A DNA stretch of 5,109 bases from an uncultured Collinsella sp. (lineage in GTDB: Bacteria; Actinomycetota; Coriobacteriia; Coriobacteriales; Coriobacteriaceae), in contig USNX01000109.1 in NCBI GenBank assembly GCA_900556205.1, forward strand, positions 1 to 5,109, in the 5' to 3' direction. This document shows positions 1 through 5,109 of this stretch, in pieces. Each line of letters starts with the position of its first letter. The stretch's first letter is position 1. The position numbers and the translations under genes are program-made. Under the pieces are notes generated by a model, which was not told where the DNA came from, searched no databases, and saw only the letters and a list, made by a program, of their open reading frames with translations.

Positions 1-1113
1 GCCCTCAACGACCTCGATCTCGAGCGGCTCGACCTCCTGCTGAATGTCGCCCACGAGCGAGTACAGCGAATCGTGCACATCCTGCTCCTGCACCACAGCG
101 CCAAAGCGGTCGACGCCGGTGGGCATATGCTCGACGGAAACGTCATAGCGCTCGAAAACCGAAAGCGCGCGGCGCATAAAGCCGACGCGCGGCTTGGTGC
201 GGTCGCGGGCAACATTGATGGCGACAAAGCCGCGCTTGCCGGTCACGCCGGTAATGATGGGCTCGGCCTCGCCCTCATCAGCCGTCTCGCTAATGATGGT
301 GCCGGGGTCCTGCGGCGCATTGGTGTTCTTGATGACCAGCGGAATGCCGGCCTCGCGCACGGGGAACACGGCCTCCTCGTGCAGGACACTCGCACCCATG
401 TACGAAAGCTCGCGCAGCTCCTCGTAGGTAACGCGGGCGATGGGCTGAGCCTCGGGAACAATACGCGGATCGGCAGAATAGAAGCCCGAGACGTCGGTCC
501 AGTTTTCATACAGGTCGGCGCCCAGGCACTTGGCCAGAATCGAGCCCGAGATATCGCCGCCGCCACGGTCGAGCAGCTTGATCTGGCCCTCACGCGTCGC
601 GCCGTAGAAACCGGGCATAACAAAGCCGCCCTGCTGACCGTACTCCTGCACCAGCTCGGAGGTGCGGTTCATGCTGAGCGTACCGTCGTGATGGAACGCA
701 ACGACCGTCGCAGCGTCCAGGAACGGCAGGCCCAGGTACTCGGACATCAGGCGAGCGGTGAAGTACTCGCCGCGGCTTACAAGCTCCTCGGTAGAGTAAC
801 CGCCCGAGCGGGCGCGCTCGGCAAAGGCCGCGAACTCCTCGCGGATGGGATAGGTGAGCCCCAGCTCGTCAGCGATATCAAAATAGCGCTGGCCGATGTC
901 CTCAAGTAGTTCCTCGCACGACACGTGATACTTAACGTGCGCGTTAACCAGGTAGAGCAGGTCGGTCACCTTGGTGTCGCCCTTAAAGCGGCGACCGCAG
1001 GCAGAAACCACCACAAAACGGCGGGCAGGGTCGGCATCGACGATGGCCTTGATCTTCTTGAAGTGTTCGGCGTCGGCGACCGACGAGCCGCCAAACTTGG
1101 CAATCTTAATCAT
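1..1113 (-). CDS. lysC: Aspartate kinase (aspartokinase), C-terminus cut by window edge
   Basis: Catalyses ATP-dependent phosphorylation of L-aspartate to 4-aspartyl phosphate, the cytosolic entry step to lysine, threonine and methionine. Translation gives 371 residues from ATG 1113-1111, with no stop before the left edge; relatives run to roughly 440 residues, so about 70 are probably missing. The amino acid kinase domain fills about residues 1-275: KFGGSS at 6-11, VVVSA at 34-38, KVTDLLY at 48-54, the glutamate of SRGEYFTARL (E116), LLDRGGGDISGS at 180-191 and FYSADPRIVP at 211-220. An ACT regulatory domain starts near 285 (EPIITGVTGKRGFVAINV) and a second ACT should lie off the edge, so feedback inhibition by pathway end products is expected from the family. 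An in-frame TAG 21 nt upstream rules out an earlier start. An AGAAAGG ribosome site (1133-1127) lies 13 nt upstream, slightly far. Odd point: the usual RGGSD is RGGGD. Divergent from thrC. Confidence 0.95.
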   Translation of the reverse strand, partial: MIKIAKFGGSSVADAEHFKKIKAIVDADPARRFVVVSACGRRFKGDTKVTDLLYLVNAHVKYHVSCEELLEDIGQRYFDIADELGLTYPIREEFAAFAERARSGGYSTEELVSRGEYFTARLMSEYLGLPFLDAATVVAFHHDGTLSMNRTSELVQEYGQQGGFVMPGFYGATREGQIKLLDRGGGDISGSILAKCLGADLYENWTDVSGFYSADPRIVPEAQPIARVTYEELRELSYMGASVLHEEAVFPVREAGIPLVIKNTNAPQDPGTIISETADEGEAEPIITGVTGKRGFVAINVARDRTKPRVGFMRRALSVFERYDVSVEHMPTGVDRFGAVVQEQDVHDSLYSLVGDIQQEVEPLEIEVVEG

Positions 1114-1216
1114 GGGCTTGAGGTTACCTTTCTAAAAGCCTCTGCAAACCTGTTTTGCGCGCTCTGATACCATGGTTTCACCGATTGGGACCAAGGCATC
1201 CGAGGAGCAGTGTTAT
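1114..1216. promoter_or_regulatory. Divergent lysC/thrC intergenic region with imperfect dyad
   Basis: These 103 bp separate the start codons of two divergently transcribed genes of one pathway, so promoters of both must lie here or overlap the gene starts. I see no convincing -35/-10 pair on either strand. Two dyads are visible. One is GCAAA (1144-1148) and TTTGC (1154-1158) around 5 nt. The other has 10-nt arms at 1170-1179 (CCATGGTTTC) and 1187-1196 (GGGACCAAGG) around a 7-nt centre. As DNA the second matches at 7 of 10 positions. As thrC mRNA it would pair at nine of ten, with two G-U pairs and one A-A mismatch, and would sit 5 nt before the thrC ribosome site. Either dyad could be an operator; the second could also be a leader hairpin. 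Function is inferred. Confidence 0.4.
1202..1207 (+). promoter_or_regulatory. thrC ribosome binding site (decides start)
   Basis: GAGGAG lies 9 nt upstream of ATG 1217. The same frame is open back to an ATG at 1172, which would add 15 residues (MVSPIGTKASEEQCY), but that codon has no Shine-Dalgarno sequence and sits inside the dyad. The protein from 1217 begins MGTYHSTRG, matching the usual threonine synthase N-terminus, so 1217 is preferred. Confidence 0.85.
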
Positions 1217-2734
1217 ATGGGAACTTATCATAGTACACGAGGACGCACTTTATCGTGCTCAAGTAAGGTGGCAATCCGTACCGGCATCGCTCCCGACGGG
1301 GGTTTGTTTGTCTCGGACGAGCTCGGCACCCAGCAGGTCGATATCAGCTCGCTTGCAGATAAATCGTACTTTGAAATCGCTCAAGATGTGTTGGGAATGT
1401 TACTGAATGATTACACGGCCGAAGAAATTTCGGCGTGTGTCGACGAGGCATACCGCGGCACGTTCGCGAGTGAAGAGGTTACGCCGCTCGTCAAACTCGA
1501 CGCTGTGCCGGGCGCTGACGCCCCTCAGACCTATGTGATGGAGCTCTTTGGCGGCCCCACGAGCGCCTTTAAGGACGTCGCCCTGCAGATGCTCCCCCGT
1601 CTGATGGCCCGCACTTCCGCCAAGGACGGCGGCGCCGAGCGCATCATGATCGTCACCGCCACGTCCGGCGACACCGGCAAGGCCGCGCTCGCCGGTTTTG
1701 CCGACGCTCCGGGCACGGGCATCACCGTCTTTTATCCCGAGGGCAAGGTCAGCCGCGTCCAAAACCTGCAGATGTCCACGCAGGAGGGCGATAACGTCGC
1801 CGTCTGCGGCATCCGCGGCAACTTTGACGACGCCCAGAGCGCCGTCAAGCGCATCTTTGCCGATAAGGAGCTTGCCGAGCGTCTGGAGGCCGCAGGCACG
1901 GTGCTTTCGAGTGCCAACTCCATCAACGTCGGCCGTCTGGTACCGCAGGTCGTCTACTACTTTGCCGCCTATGCGCAGCTGTTGCGCGCCGGCGCCATCG
2001 AGGCCGGCGACGCCGTGGAGTTCTGCGTACCGACCGGCAACTTTGGCGATATCCTGGCCGGCTACTATGCCAAGCGCATGGGTCTGCCCGTCGCCAAGCT
2101 CGTCGTGGCGAGCGACAAGAACAACGTGCTGGCTGACTTCCTGACTACCGGCGTCTACGACCGCAACCGCCCGTTCTTCACGACCATCTCGCCGTCGATG
2201 GACATCCTCATCAGCTCCAACCTGGAGCGCATGCTGTACTTCCTGTCCGATGGCGACTGCGAGCTCGTTGCCGGCCTTATGGAGCAGCTGGCACAGACTG
2301 GTCGCTACGAGGTGCCCGCCGAGCTGCTGGCCAAGATTCAGAGCGTCTTTGGCTGCGGCTGGGCCAGCGAGGACGAGGTCCGCGCTGCCATCAAGAATTG
2401 CTGGGACGCCAACGGCTACGTGATCGACCCGCACACCGCTTGCGGCTATCACGTCTTTGAAAAGGTCGCCCCCGCCGAGGGCGCCAAGGCTCGCGTGCTG
2501 CTTTCGACCGCCAGCCCCTACAAGTTCCCGCGCGCCTGCTGCGACGCCCTGGGGCTTAACGTTCCCGAAGACGACTTTGAGGCCATGCGCGTGCTCGAGC
2601 AGGCAACCAACACGGTTGCCCCGGTCCAGCTCGCCGAACTCGAGTCCAAGCCCGTCCGCTTCGAAGACGTCTGCGACGTCGATGAGATGGCCAGCTACGT
2701 AGAGCAGGCTGCAAAAAAGATGGCTACCAACTAA
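1217..2734 (+). CDS. thrC: Threonine synthase, long (ThrC) form
   Basis: PLP-dependent cytosolic enzyme that converts O-phospho-L-homoserine and water to L-threonine and phosphate, the last step of the pathway. It has 505 residues, in the range of the long form, not the shorter plant/Bacillus type. The N-terminal domain opens with STRGRTLSCSSKVAIRTGIAPDGGLFV (first part at 6-25), typical of the family. ELFGGPTSAFKD at 109-120 carries the PLP Schiff-base lysine, K119. TATSGDTGKAALAGF at 147-161 and VFYPEGKVSRVQNLQM at 171-186 are conserved substrate/PLP segments. SSANSINVGRLVPQ (231-244) and PTGNFGDILAGYYAKRMGLP (272-291) form the cofactor phosphate site. The C-terminal part is complete (DPHTACGY at 404-411). 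Odd points: ELFHGPT of most relatives is ELFGGPT here, and the first 85-95 codons are clearly more AT-rich than the rest. It is followed by an intrinsic terminator, with thrB 207 bp downstream. Confidence 0.97.
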   Translation: MGTYHSTRGRTLSCSSKVAIRTGIAPDGGLFVSDELGTQQVDISSLADKSYFEIAQDVLGMLLNDYTAEEISACVDEAYRGTFASEEVTPLVKLDAVPGADAPQTYVMELFGGPTSAFKDVALQMLPRLMARTSAKDGGAERIMIVTATSGDTGKAALAGFADAPGTGITVFYPEGKVSRVQNLQMSTQEGDNVAVCGIRGNFDDAQSAVKRIFADKELAERLEAAGTVLSSANSINVGRLVPQVVYYFAAYAQLLRAGAIEAGDAVEFCVPTGNFGDILAGYYAKRMGLPVAKLVVASDKNNVLADFLTTGVYDRNRPFFTTISPSMDILISSNLERMLYFLSDGDCELVAGLMEQLAQTGRYEVPAELLAKIQSVFGCGWASEDEVRAAIKNCWDANGYVIDPHTACGYHVFEKVAPAEGAKARVLLSTASPYKFPRACCDALGLNVPEDDFEAMRVLEQATNTVAPVQLAELESKPVRFEDVCDVDEMASYVEQAAKKMATN

Positions 2735-2746
2735 ACCCCATATAAG

Positions 2747-2782
2747 GCGCCGGCGAAAGCCGGCGCACTTTCTTTTAATTTG
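2747..2782 (+). terminator. Rho-independent terminator after thrC
   Basis: A perfect 8-bp GC stem, GCGCCGGC (2747-2754) and GCCGGCGC (2759-2766), is closed by a GAAA tetraloop and followed by the T-rich tract ACTTTCTTTTAATTT. It begins 12 nt after the thrC stop. The T tract is interrupted, so termination may be incomplete. It should end most thrC transcripts before thrB. Confidence 0.85.
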
Positions 2783-2811
2783 GCTCCCCAGCGCGGTGAG
2801 GAGACGGCGTA

Positions 2812-2922
2812 GGTCGGTTTCACGCTTGCTCCGTCGCGAGTTCCGCACGAGCCGAAGGCCACTAAATGTGGCCTTCGTGCGAGCAGGACTGTCCGAGCAG
2901 CGGAGCAAGCGTGAAGCCGACC
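2812..2922. repeat. Long intergenic hairpin H1 upstream of thrB
   Basis: A 111-nt imperfect palindrome. The outer arms 2812-2833 and 2901-2922 are 22 bp, with 21 Watson-Crick pairs and one G-U (T2818 with G2916 as plus-strand RNA). Inside, CGCAC (2844-2848) pairs with GTGCG (2877-2881), with a 5-nt bulge (2849-2853). A perfect 9-bp stem follows, GAAGGCCAC (2854-2862) and GTGGCCTTC (2868-2876), around the loop TAAAT. The remaining inner segments are largely unpaired. The base ends 3 nt before the thrB Shine-Dalgarno sequence. There is no T tract after it, so it is not a standard terminator, and it contains no credible ORF. It shares inner sequence blocks with H2. Its function is unknown; it could be a repeat-family insertion, an mRNA stabiliser or a translation control element. 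Confidence 0.85.
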
Positions 2923-2925
2923 CCC

Positions 2926-2931
2926 AGGAGG
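2926..2931 (+). promoter_or_regulatory. thrB ribosome binding site beside H1
   Basis: AGGAGG, a near-consensus Shine-Dalgarno sequence, lies 10 nt before ATG 2942. It starts 4 nt after the last paired base of hairpin H1, so it is probably kept single-stranded in the mRNA. Confidence 0.88.
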
Positions 2932-2941
2932 ACCAACAACA

Positions 2942-3823
2942 ATGATCAAGATCACCGTCCCAGCAACCAGCGCCAACCTAGGCATCGGCTACGACACCCT
3001 CGGCATGGCCGTCAGCCTCTACTCGCACTTTACCTTTGAGCGCGCCGACAAGCTCACCATCACGGGCTGCCCCGAGGAGTTCCAAAACGAGAATAACCTG
3101 GTCTATGTAAGCTTTGTCGATGCTCTGGCCGCCTGGGGCGAGCCGGCTTTTCCCGTTGCCATCGACATTCAGACCGACGTGCCCGTCGCCCGCGGCCTGG
3201 GTTCCAGCTCCACCTGCGTCGTCGCCGGTATCATGGCTGCCGCCGCGTTGACGGGCCATACCGTCGACCGCGCCGAGCTCGTCCGCATCGCCACCGAGGT
3301 CGAGGGCCATCCCGATAACGTCGCCCCCGCTATCCTGGGCGGTGCCGTTTGCTCCTTTACGCCGACTGATTCGCTCCCCCAGTGCCTGCGCTACGAGGTG
3401 AGCGATCGCTTGCGTTTTATTACCGTGATTCCGCCCTACGAGGTGCATACGAGCGAGGCGCGCAAGGTTGTGCCGCAGGAGATTCCACTCTCCACCGCCG
3501 TATGGCAAATGGGCCGCATCGCCGGCATGACGCGCGGCCTGGAGACTGGCGACCTTGACCTGATTGCCGCCGCCAACGACGACCGCATCCAGGAACCCTA
3601 TCGTCGCCGTCTGATTCCCGACTACAACGCTGTGCGCGACACCTGCCTTAACGGCGGTGCCAAGACCATCTGGATCAGCGGTTCGGGCTCGACCCTTATG
3701 GCTGTGACCGACGATACCATCGTGGCAAAGTTCCTGCAGGTCAAGCTGCGCGAGCAGTTCCCTAAGTGTGATACGCATATTCTGACGTGCGACACCGAGG
3801 GCGCTCAAATCGAGTACCTGTAG
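2942..3823 (+). CDS. thrB: Homoserine kinase (GHMP kinase family)
   Basis: Phosphorylates L-homoserine with ATP to O-phosphohomoserine, the substrate of ThrC; cytosolic. It has 293 residues, the normal length for ThrB. The three GHMP motifs are present: VPATSANLGIGYDTLG (6-21) at the N-terminus, PVARGLGSSSTCVVAG (81-96) as the glycine-rich ATP phosphate loop, and WISGSGSTLMAV (244-255) near the C-terminus. EGHPDNVAPAILGG (121-134), YEVHTSEARKVVP (166-178) and DRIQEPYR (214-221) are typical of homoserine kinases and separate it from mevalonate or shikimate GHMP kinases. The ATG at 2942 is fixed by a strong AGGAGG and by the motif so near the N-terminus. It follows thrC in the same direction but is separated by a terminator and the long hairpin H1. 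It therefore needs readthrough or its own promoter, which I cannot identify. A 9-bp inverted repeat starts 2 nt after its stop, followed by the large hairpin H2. Confidence 0.96.
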   Translation: MIKITVPATSANLGIGYDTLGMAVSLYSHFTFERADKLTITGCPEEFQNENNLVYVSFVDALAAWGEPAFPVAIDIQTDVPVARGLGSSSTCVVAGIMAAAALTGHTVDRAELVRIATEVEGHPDNVAPAILGGAVCSFTPTDSLPQCLRYEVSDRLRFITVIPPYEVHTSEARKVVPQEIPLSTAVWQMGRIAGMTRGLETGDLDLIAAANDDRIQEPYRRRLIPDYNAVRDTCLNGGAKTIWISGSGSTLMAVTDDTIVAKFLQVKLREQFPKCDTHILTCDTEGAQIEYL

Positions 3824-3824
3824 G

Positions 3825-3995
3825 CATCGCCGGTCGACCCCACCGAGCCGCCCAAGGGCATCCCCTTAAAAACGTCCTCGCACTTGAGGCCCGCTTATCC
3901 TGCTCCTTCGGAGCCGTGGATAAGCGGGCCTCGTGCTGCGGAATGTTTTTAAGGGGATGCCCTTGGGCGGCCCTACAACAACATTGCCGGCGATG
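3825..3995. repeat. 9-bp inverted repeat enclosing H2
   Basis: CATCGCCGG (3825-3833) and CCGGCGATG (3987-3995) are perfect inverted copies on either side of hairpin H2, separated from its arms by 13 and 15 unpaired bases. The left copy begins 2 nt after the thrB stop codon. It could close a larger fold around H2 or be terminal repeats of an inserted element. I cannot tell which, and no target-site duplication is evident. Confidence 0.55.
3847..3971. repeat. Very long intergenic hairpin H2 between convergent thrB and engB
   Basis: A 125-nt palindrome. The outer arms 3847-3873 and 3945-3971 pair perfectly over 27 bp. After a 1x2 internal loop, TCC (3875-3877) pairs with GGA (3940-3942). A 2x3 internal loop follows, then GCAC (3880-3883) with GTGC (3933-3936), and a TT bulge. 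An inner stem of 15 perfect pairs (3886-3900 with 3918-3932) comes next. The tip carries a further GCTCC/GGAGC mini-stem (3902-3914). Because the palindrome is so regular, spurious small ORFs on both strands encode the same peptide (AAQGHPLKN). It lies between converging genes and lacks a following T tract on either strand, so any termination role would be non-canonical. Its inner blocks resemble H1. Confidence 0.9.
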
Positions 3996-4036
3996 TCTAC
4001 AGGGACCCACGCTTTGAAAGGGCGCCGGGCTGATAG

Positions 4037-4050
4037 TTTTGTTTTTTATT
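4037..4050 (+). terminator. T-rich tract, possible end of thrB transcript
   Basis: TTTTGTTTTTTATT follows the H2 region on the plus strand. The nearest stem that could precede it is CCGGCG (3987-3992) with CGCCGG (4023-4028), only 6 bp with a 30-nt loop, so it is a poor match to an intrinsic terminator. It is a candidate only. Confidence 0.25.
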
Positions 4051-4055
4051 GATAG

Positions 4056-4078
4056 GGGCTCTTGCTAGGCTGGAGCCC
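4056..4078. other. Small hairpin just after engB stop
   Basis: GGGCTC (4056-4061) and GAGCCC (4073-4078) form a 6-bp stem with an 11-nt loop, starting 3 nt past the engB stop on the minus strand. The minus-strand sequence after it is A-rich, not T-rich, so it lacks the feature that makes an intrinsic terminator. It may mark the 3' end of the engB transcript after processing. Confidence 0.35.
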
Positions 4079-4081
4079 TTA

Positions 4082-4672
4082 CTAGAGGCAGGCCTCGGCG
4101 ATGCGCTTTTTGAGTTCGTCGATGCCGGTGCCGGTTTGGGAGCTTGTAATGATTACGTTCTCGGCCGGAACGTTGAGCTGCTTTTTGATGGCTGCTGCCT
4201 GGCGGGCCTGCTGGGTGCGACTGAGCTTGTCGGCCTTGGTGAGGCAGACGATAAAGTTGAACTCATTGCCCTGCAGGTAGTCGATCATGTCATGATCGAG
4301 CTTGCTGGGATCGTGACGAATGTCCACCAGCGAGACGACCAAGTTAAAGCTGCGCTCGGAGTCGAAAAAGTCGCCGATAAGCTCGGCCCAGCGGTCGCGC
4401 TCGGCCTTGGAGCGACGGGCGAAACCGTAACCCGGCAGGTCCACAAAGTGCACGTCATCGGCCTCAAAGAAGTTGATGTTGCTCGTCTTGCCCGGCGTAC
4501 TGGAAACCTTGACTAGGTTCTTGCGGCCAAATAGCTTGTTCATAATCGACGACTTGCCCACGTTGGAGCGGCCGACAAAGCTCACCTCGGGGCAGGTGGA
4601 CTCGGGAATCTGCGAAACCTTGCCATAGCTGGCGACGAACTTGGCAAGCTGGTAGTTAATGGAATCGGCCAT
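4082..4672 (-). CDS. engB: Ribosome biogenesis GTP-binding protein EngB (YsxC/YihA)
   Basis: A small TRAFAC-class GTPase that acts in assembly of the large ribosomal subunit in the cytosol, as known for the family. From ATG 4672-4670 it is 196 residues, the usual size for a single-domain EngB. All G motifs are visible (numbered from that start): G1 GRSNVGKSS at 34-42, G2 threonine in SSTPGKTSNINFF (57-69), G3 DLPGYGFA (77-84), G4 TKAD (144-147) and G5 SSQTGTGIDEL (176-186). The STPGKT segment and the short N-terminal helix before G1 are characteristic of EngB and separate it from Era or EngA. The frame also allows a GTG at 4678 (two extra residues), but that codon overlaps the AAGGAG ribosome site (4683-4678), so ATG 4672 is preferred. 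It lies 38 bp downstream of mtnN on the same strand, probably in one operon, and converges on thrB. Confidence 0.95.
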   Translation of the reverse strand: MADSINYQLAKFVASYGKVSQIPESTCPEVSFVGRSNVGKSSIMNKLFGRKNLVKVSSTPGKTSNINFFEADDVHFVDLPGYGFARRSKAERDRWAELIGDFFDSERSFNLVVSLVDIRHDPSKLDHDMIDYLQGNEFNFIVCLTKADKLSRTQQARQAAAIKKQLNVPAENVIITSSQTGTGIDELKKRIAEACL

Positions 4673-4677
4673 GGACA

Positions 4678-4683
4678 CTCCTT
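4678..4683 (-). promoter_or_regulatory. engB ribosome binding site (decides start)
   Basis: AAGGAG lies 5 nt before ATG 4672-4670 on the minus strand. It overlaps the in-frame GTG (4678-4676), which makes that codon an unlikely initiator. Confidence 0.75.
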
Positions 4684-4710
4684 GGTCGTAGGTTCTTACA
4701 AATAGACGCG

Positions 4711-5109
4711 CTATTGCGCAGCGGCAATGCGGCGGACGATATCGAGCGTGATGTCACTTGCGACACGCGCGTACTCGAACAGATCGAACTCGCGCTCGCA
4801 AATTGCATCGTACGCCTCGTCACAATTATCGCTGATAGCGCGCAACACCAGGCAATCGACACCATTTTTGGTTGCGACATGGGCAATTGCCGCGCCCTCC
4901 ATGCCGACACAATCGGCATGCGTCGCCTCGATAGCGTCATTGCGCATGGTGGCGCCCGTCACAAAGCGGTTACCCGTGGCAATCGTGCCGACCAGGAACT
5001 GCTTGGTGCCCTCGTTCGAAGCGACTGCATTTTTCGAAGCGTCAACAAACCCACGCTCAGCAAGCACGTCGGCGGCAATATCGACCAGCGCGGGCGTCGA
5101 GCCAAACTC
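4711..5109 (-). CDS. mtnN: 5'-methylthioadenosine/S-adenosylhomocysteine nucleosidase, N-terminus cut by window edge
   Basis: Family role: hydrolyses methylthioadenosine and S-adenosylhomocysteine to adenine plus the thioribose product, in methionine salvage and recycling of SAM by-products. The visible part is 132 residues followed by TAG (4713-4711). The frame stays open to the right edge, so about 100 N-terminal residues of a roughly 230-residue protein are missing and no start can be given. Diagnostic C-terminal motifs, numbered from the edge: VGTIATGNRFV (40-50), VGMEGAAIAHV (68-78), which holds the ribose-binding Met-Glu pair, and LRAISDNCDEA (89-99), which holds the catalytic aspartate of RAISD (D94). 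The C-terminal helix ends IVRRIAAAQ. A general PNP/UDP-family phosphorylase is possible but less likely given MEGAAIAHV with RAISD. It is upstream of engB with a 38-bp gap. Confidence 0.9.
   Translation of the reverse strand, partial: EFGSTPALVDIAADVLAERGFVDASKNAVASNEGTKQFLVGTIATGNRFVTGATMRNDAIEATHADCVGMEGAAIAHVATKNGVDCLVLRAISDNCDEAYDAICEREFDLFEYARVASDITLDIVRRIAAAQ

Noticed and set aside
73..909. A 278-codon open frame on the plus strand opposite lysC
   Set aside because: It is antisense to a well-motifed aspartate kinase and has no ribosome site or recognisable domain, so it is a codon-bias shadow.
1114..1216. Lysine riboswitch or T-box upstream of lysC or thrC
   Set aside because: The 103-bp gap is too short for either and shows no recognisable T-box or L-box sequence or terminator.
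1400..2908. A 502-codon open frame on the minus strand opposite thrC
   Set aside because: It lies antisense to a clear threonine synthase, has low-complexity Gly/Ala/Val/Asp-rich composition with no family motif, and arises from the GC-biased codons of thrC. It also runs through the terminator and H1.
2866..2941. Possible leader peptide starting at the ATG in the H1 loop
   Set aside because: There is no Shine-Dalgarno sequence, no run of Thr or Ile codons, and the frame runs on into thrB out of phase, so it is not an attenuator peptide.
2978..3808. A 276-codon minus-strand frame opposite thrB
   Set aside because: It is antisense to homoserine kinase with all GHMP motifs and reads as Gly/Ala/Val filler without a domain.
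3762..4017. Small ORFs on both strands across the thrB-engB gap
   Set aside because: They encode the same short peptide stretches on both strands because they lie in the H2 palindrome; this is a consequence of the inverted repeat and does not indicate a gene.
4701..4720. Short dyads at the mtnN stop (AATAG/CTATT and GCGC/GCGC)
   Set aside because: Stems of 4-5 bp that overlap each other and the stop codon, without a T tract, are within chance for this sequence.

Overview
The window is an ordinary chromosomal stretch of a GC-rich bacterium with five protein genes, packed tightly except for three intergenic regions. It carries the lower branch of threonine biosynthesis (aspartate kinase, threonine synthase, homoserine kinase), then a ribosome-assembly GTPase and a nucleosidase on the opposite strand. 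Three things suggest a Coriobacteriia member such as Collinsella: strong C/G-ending codon use, an aspartate kinase of the clostridial kind (the VVVSA...KVTDLLY region), and an EngB GTPase, which most other Actinobacteria lack. That assignment is inference from gene content and codon style; no rRNA or other decisive marker is present.

Layout: 1-1113, minus strand, lysC (C-terminus off the left edge). 1114-1216 is a short divergent regulatory region. 1217-2734, plus, thrC. 2735-2941 holds a clean intrinsic terminator and then a 111-nt long hairpin (called H1 here) that ends just before the thrB ribosome binding site. 2942-3823, plus, thrB. 3824-4081 separates the convergent genes thrB and engB and is mostly one very large hairpin (H2, 125 nt, 27-bp perfect outer arms). 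4082-4672, minus, engB. 4711-5109, minus, mtnN, with its N-terminus off the right edge.

Functionally, LysC phosphorylates aspartate, ThrB phosphorylates homoserine and ThrC converts phosphohomoserine to threonine. Homoserine dehydrogenase and aspartate-semialdehyde dehydrogenase are not in the window. engB and mtnN are 38 bp apart on the same strand and are probably co-transcribed; neither has an evident link to threonine.

No mobile element, CRISPR array, tRNA, rRNA or defence system is visible. The part least explained by known genes is the pair of long intergenic hairpins. Their outer arms are unrelated, but their inner parts share short sequence blocks in the same order, so they may be two copies of a structured intergenic repeat family.
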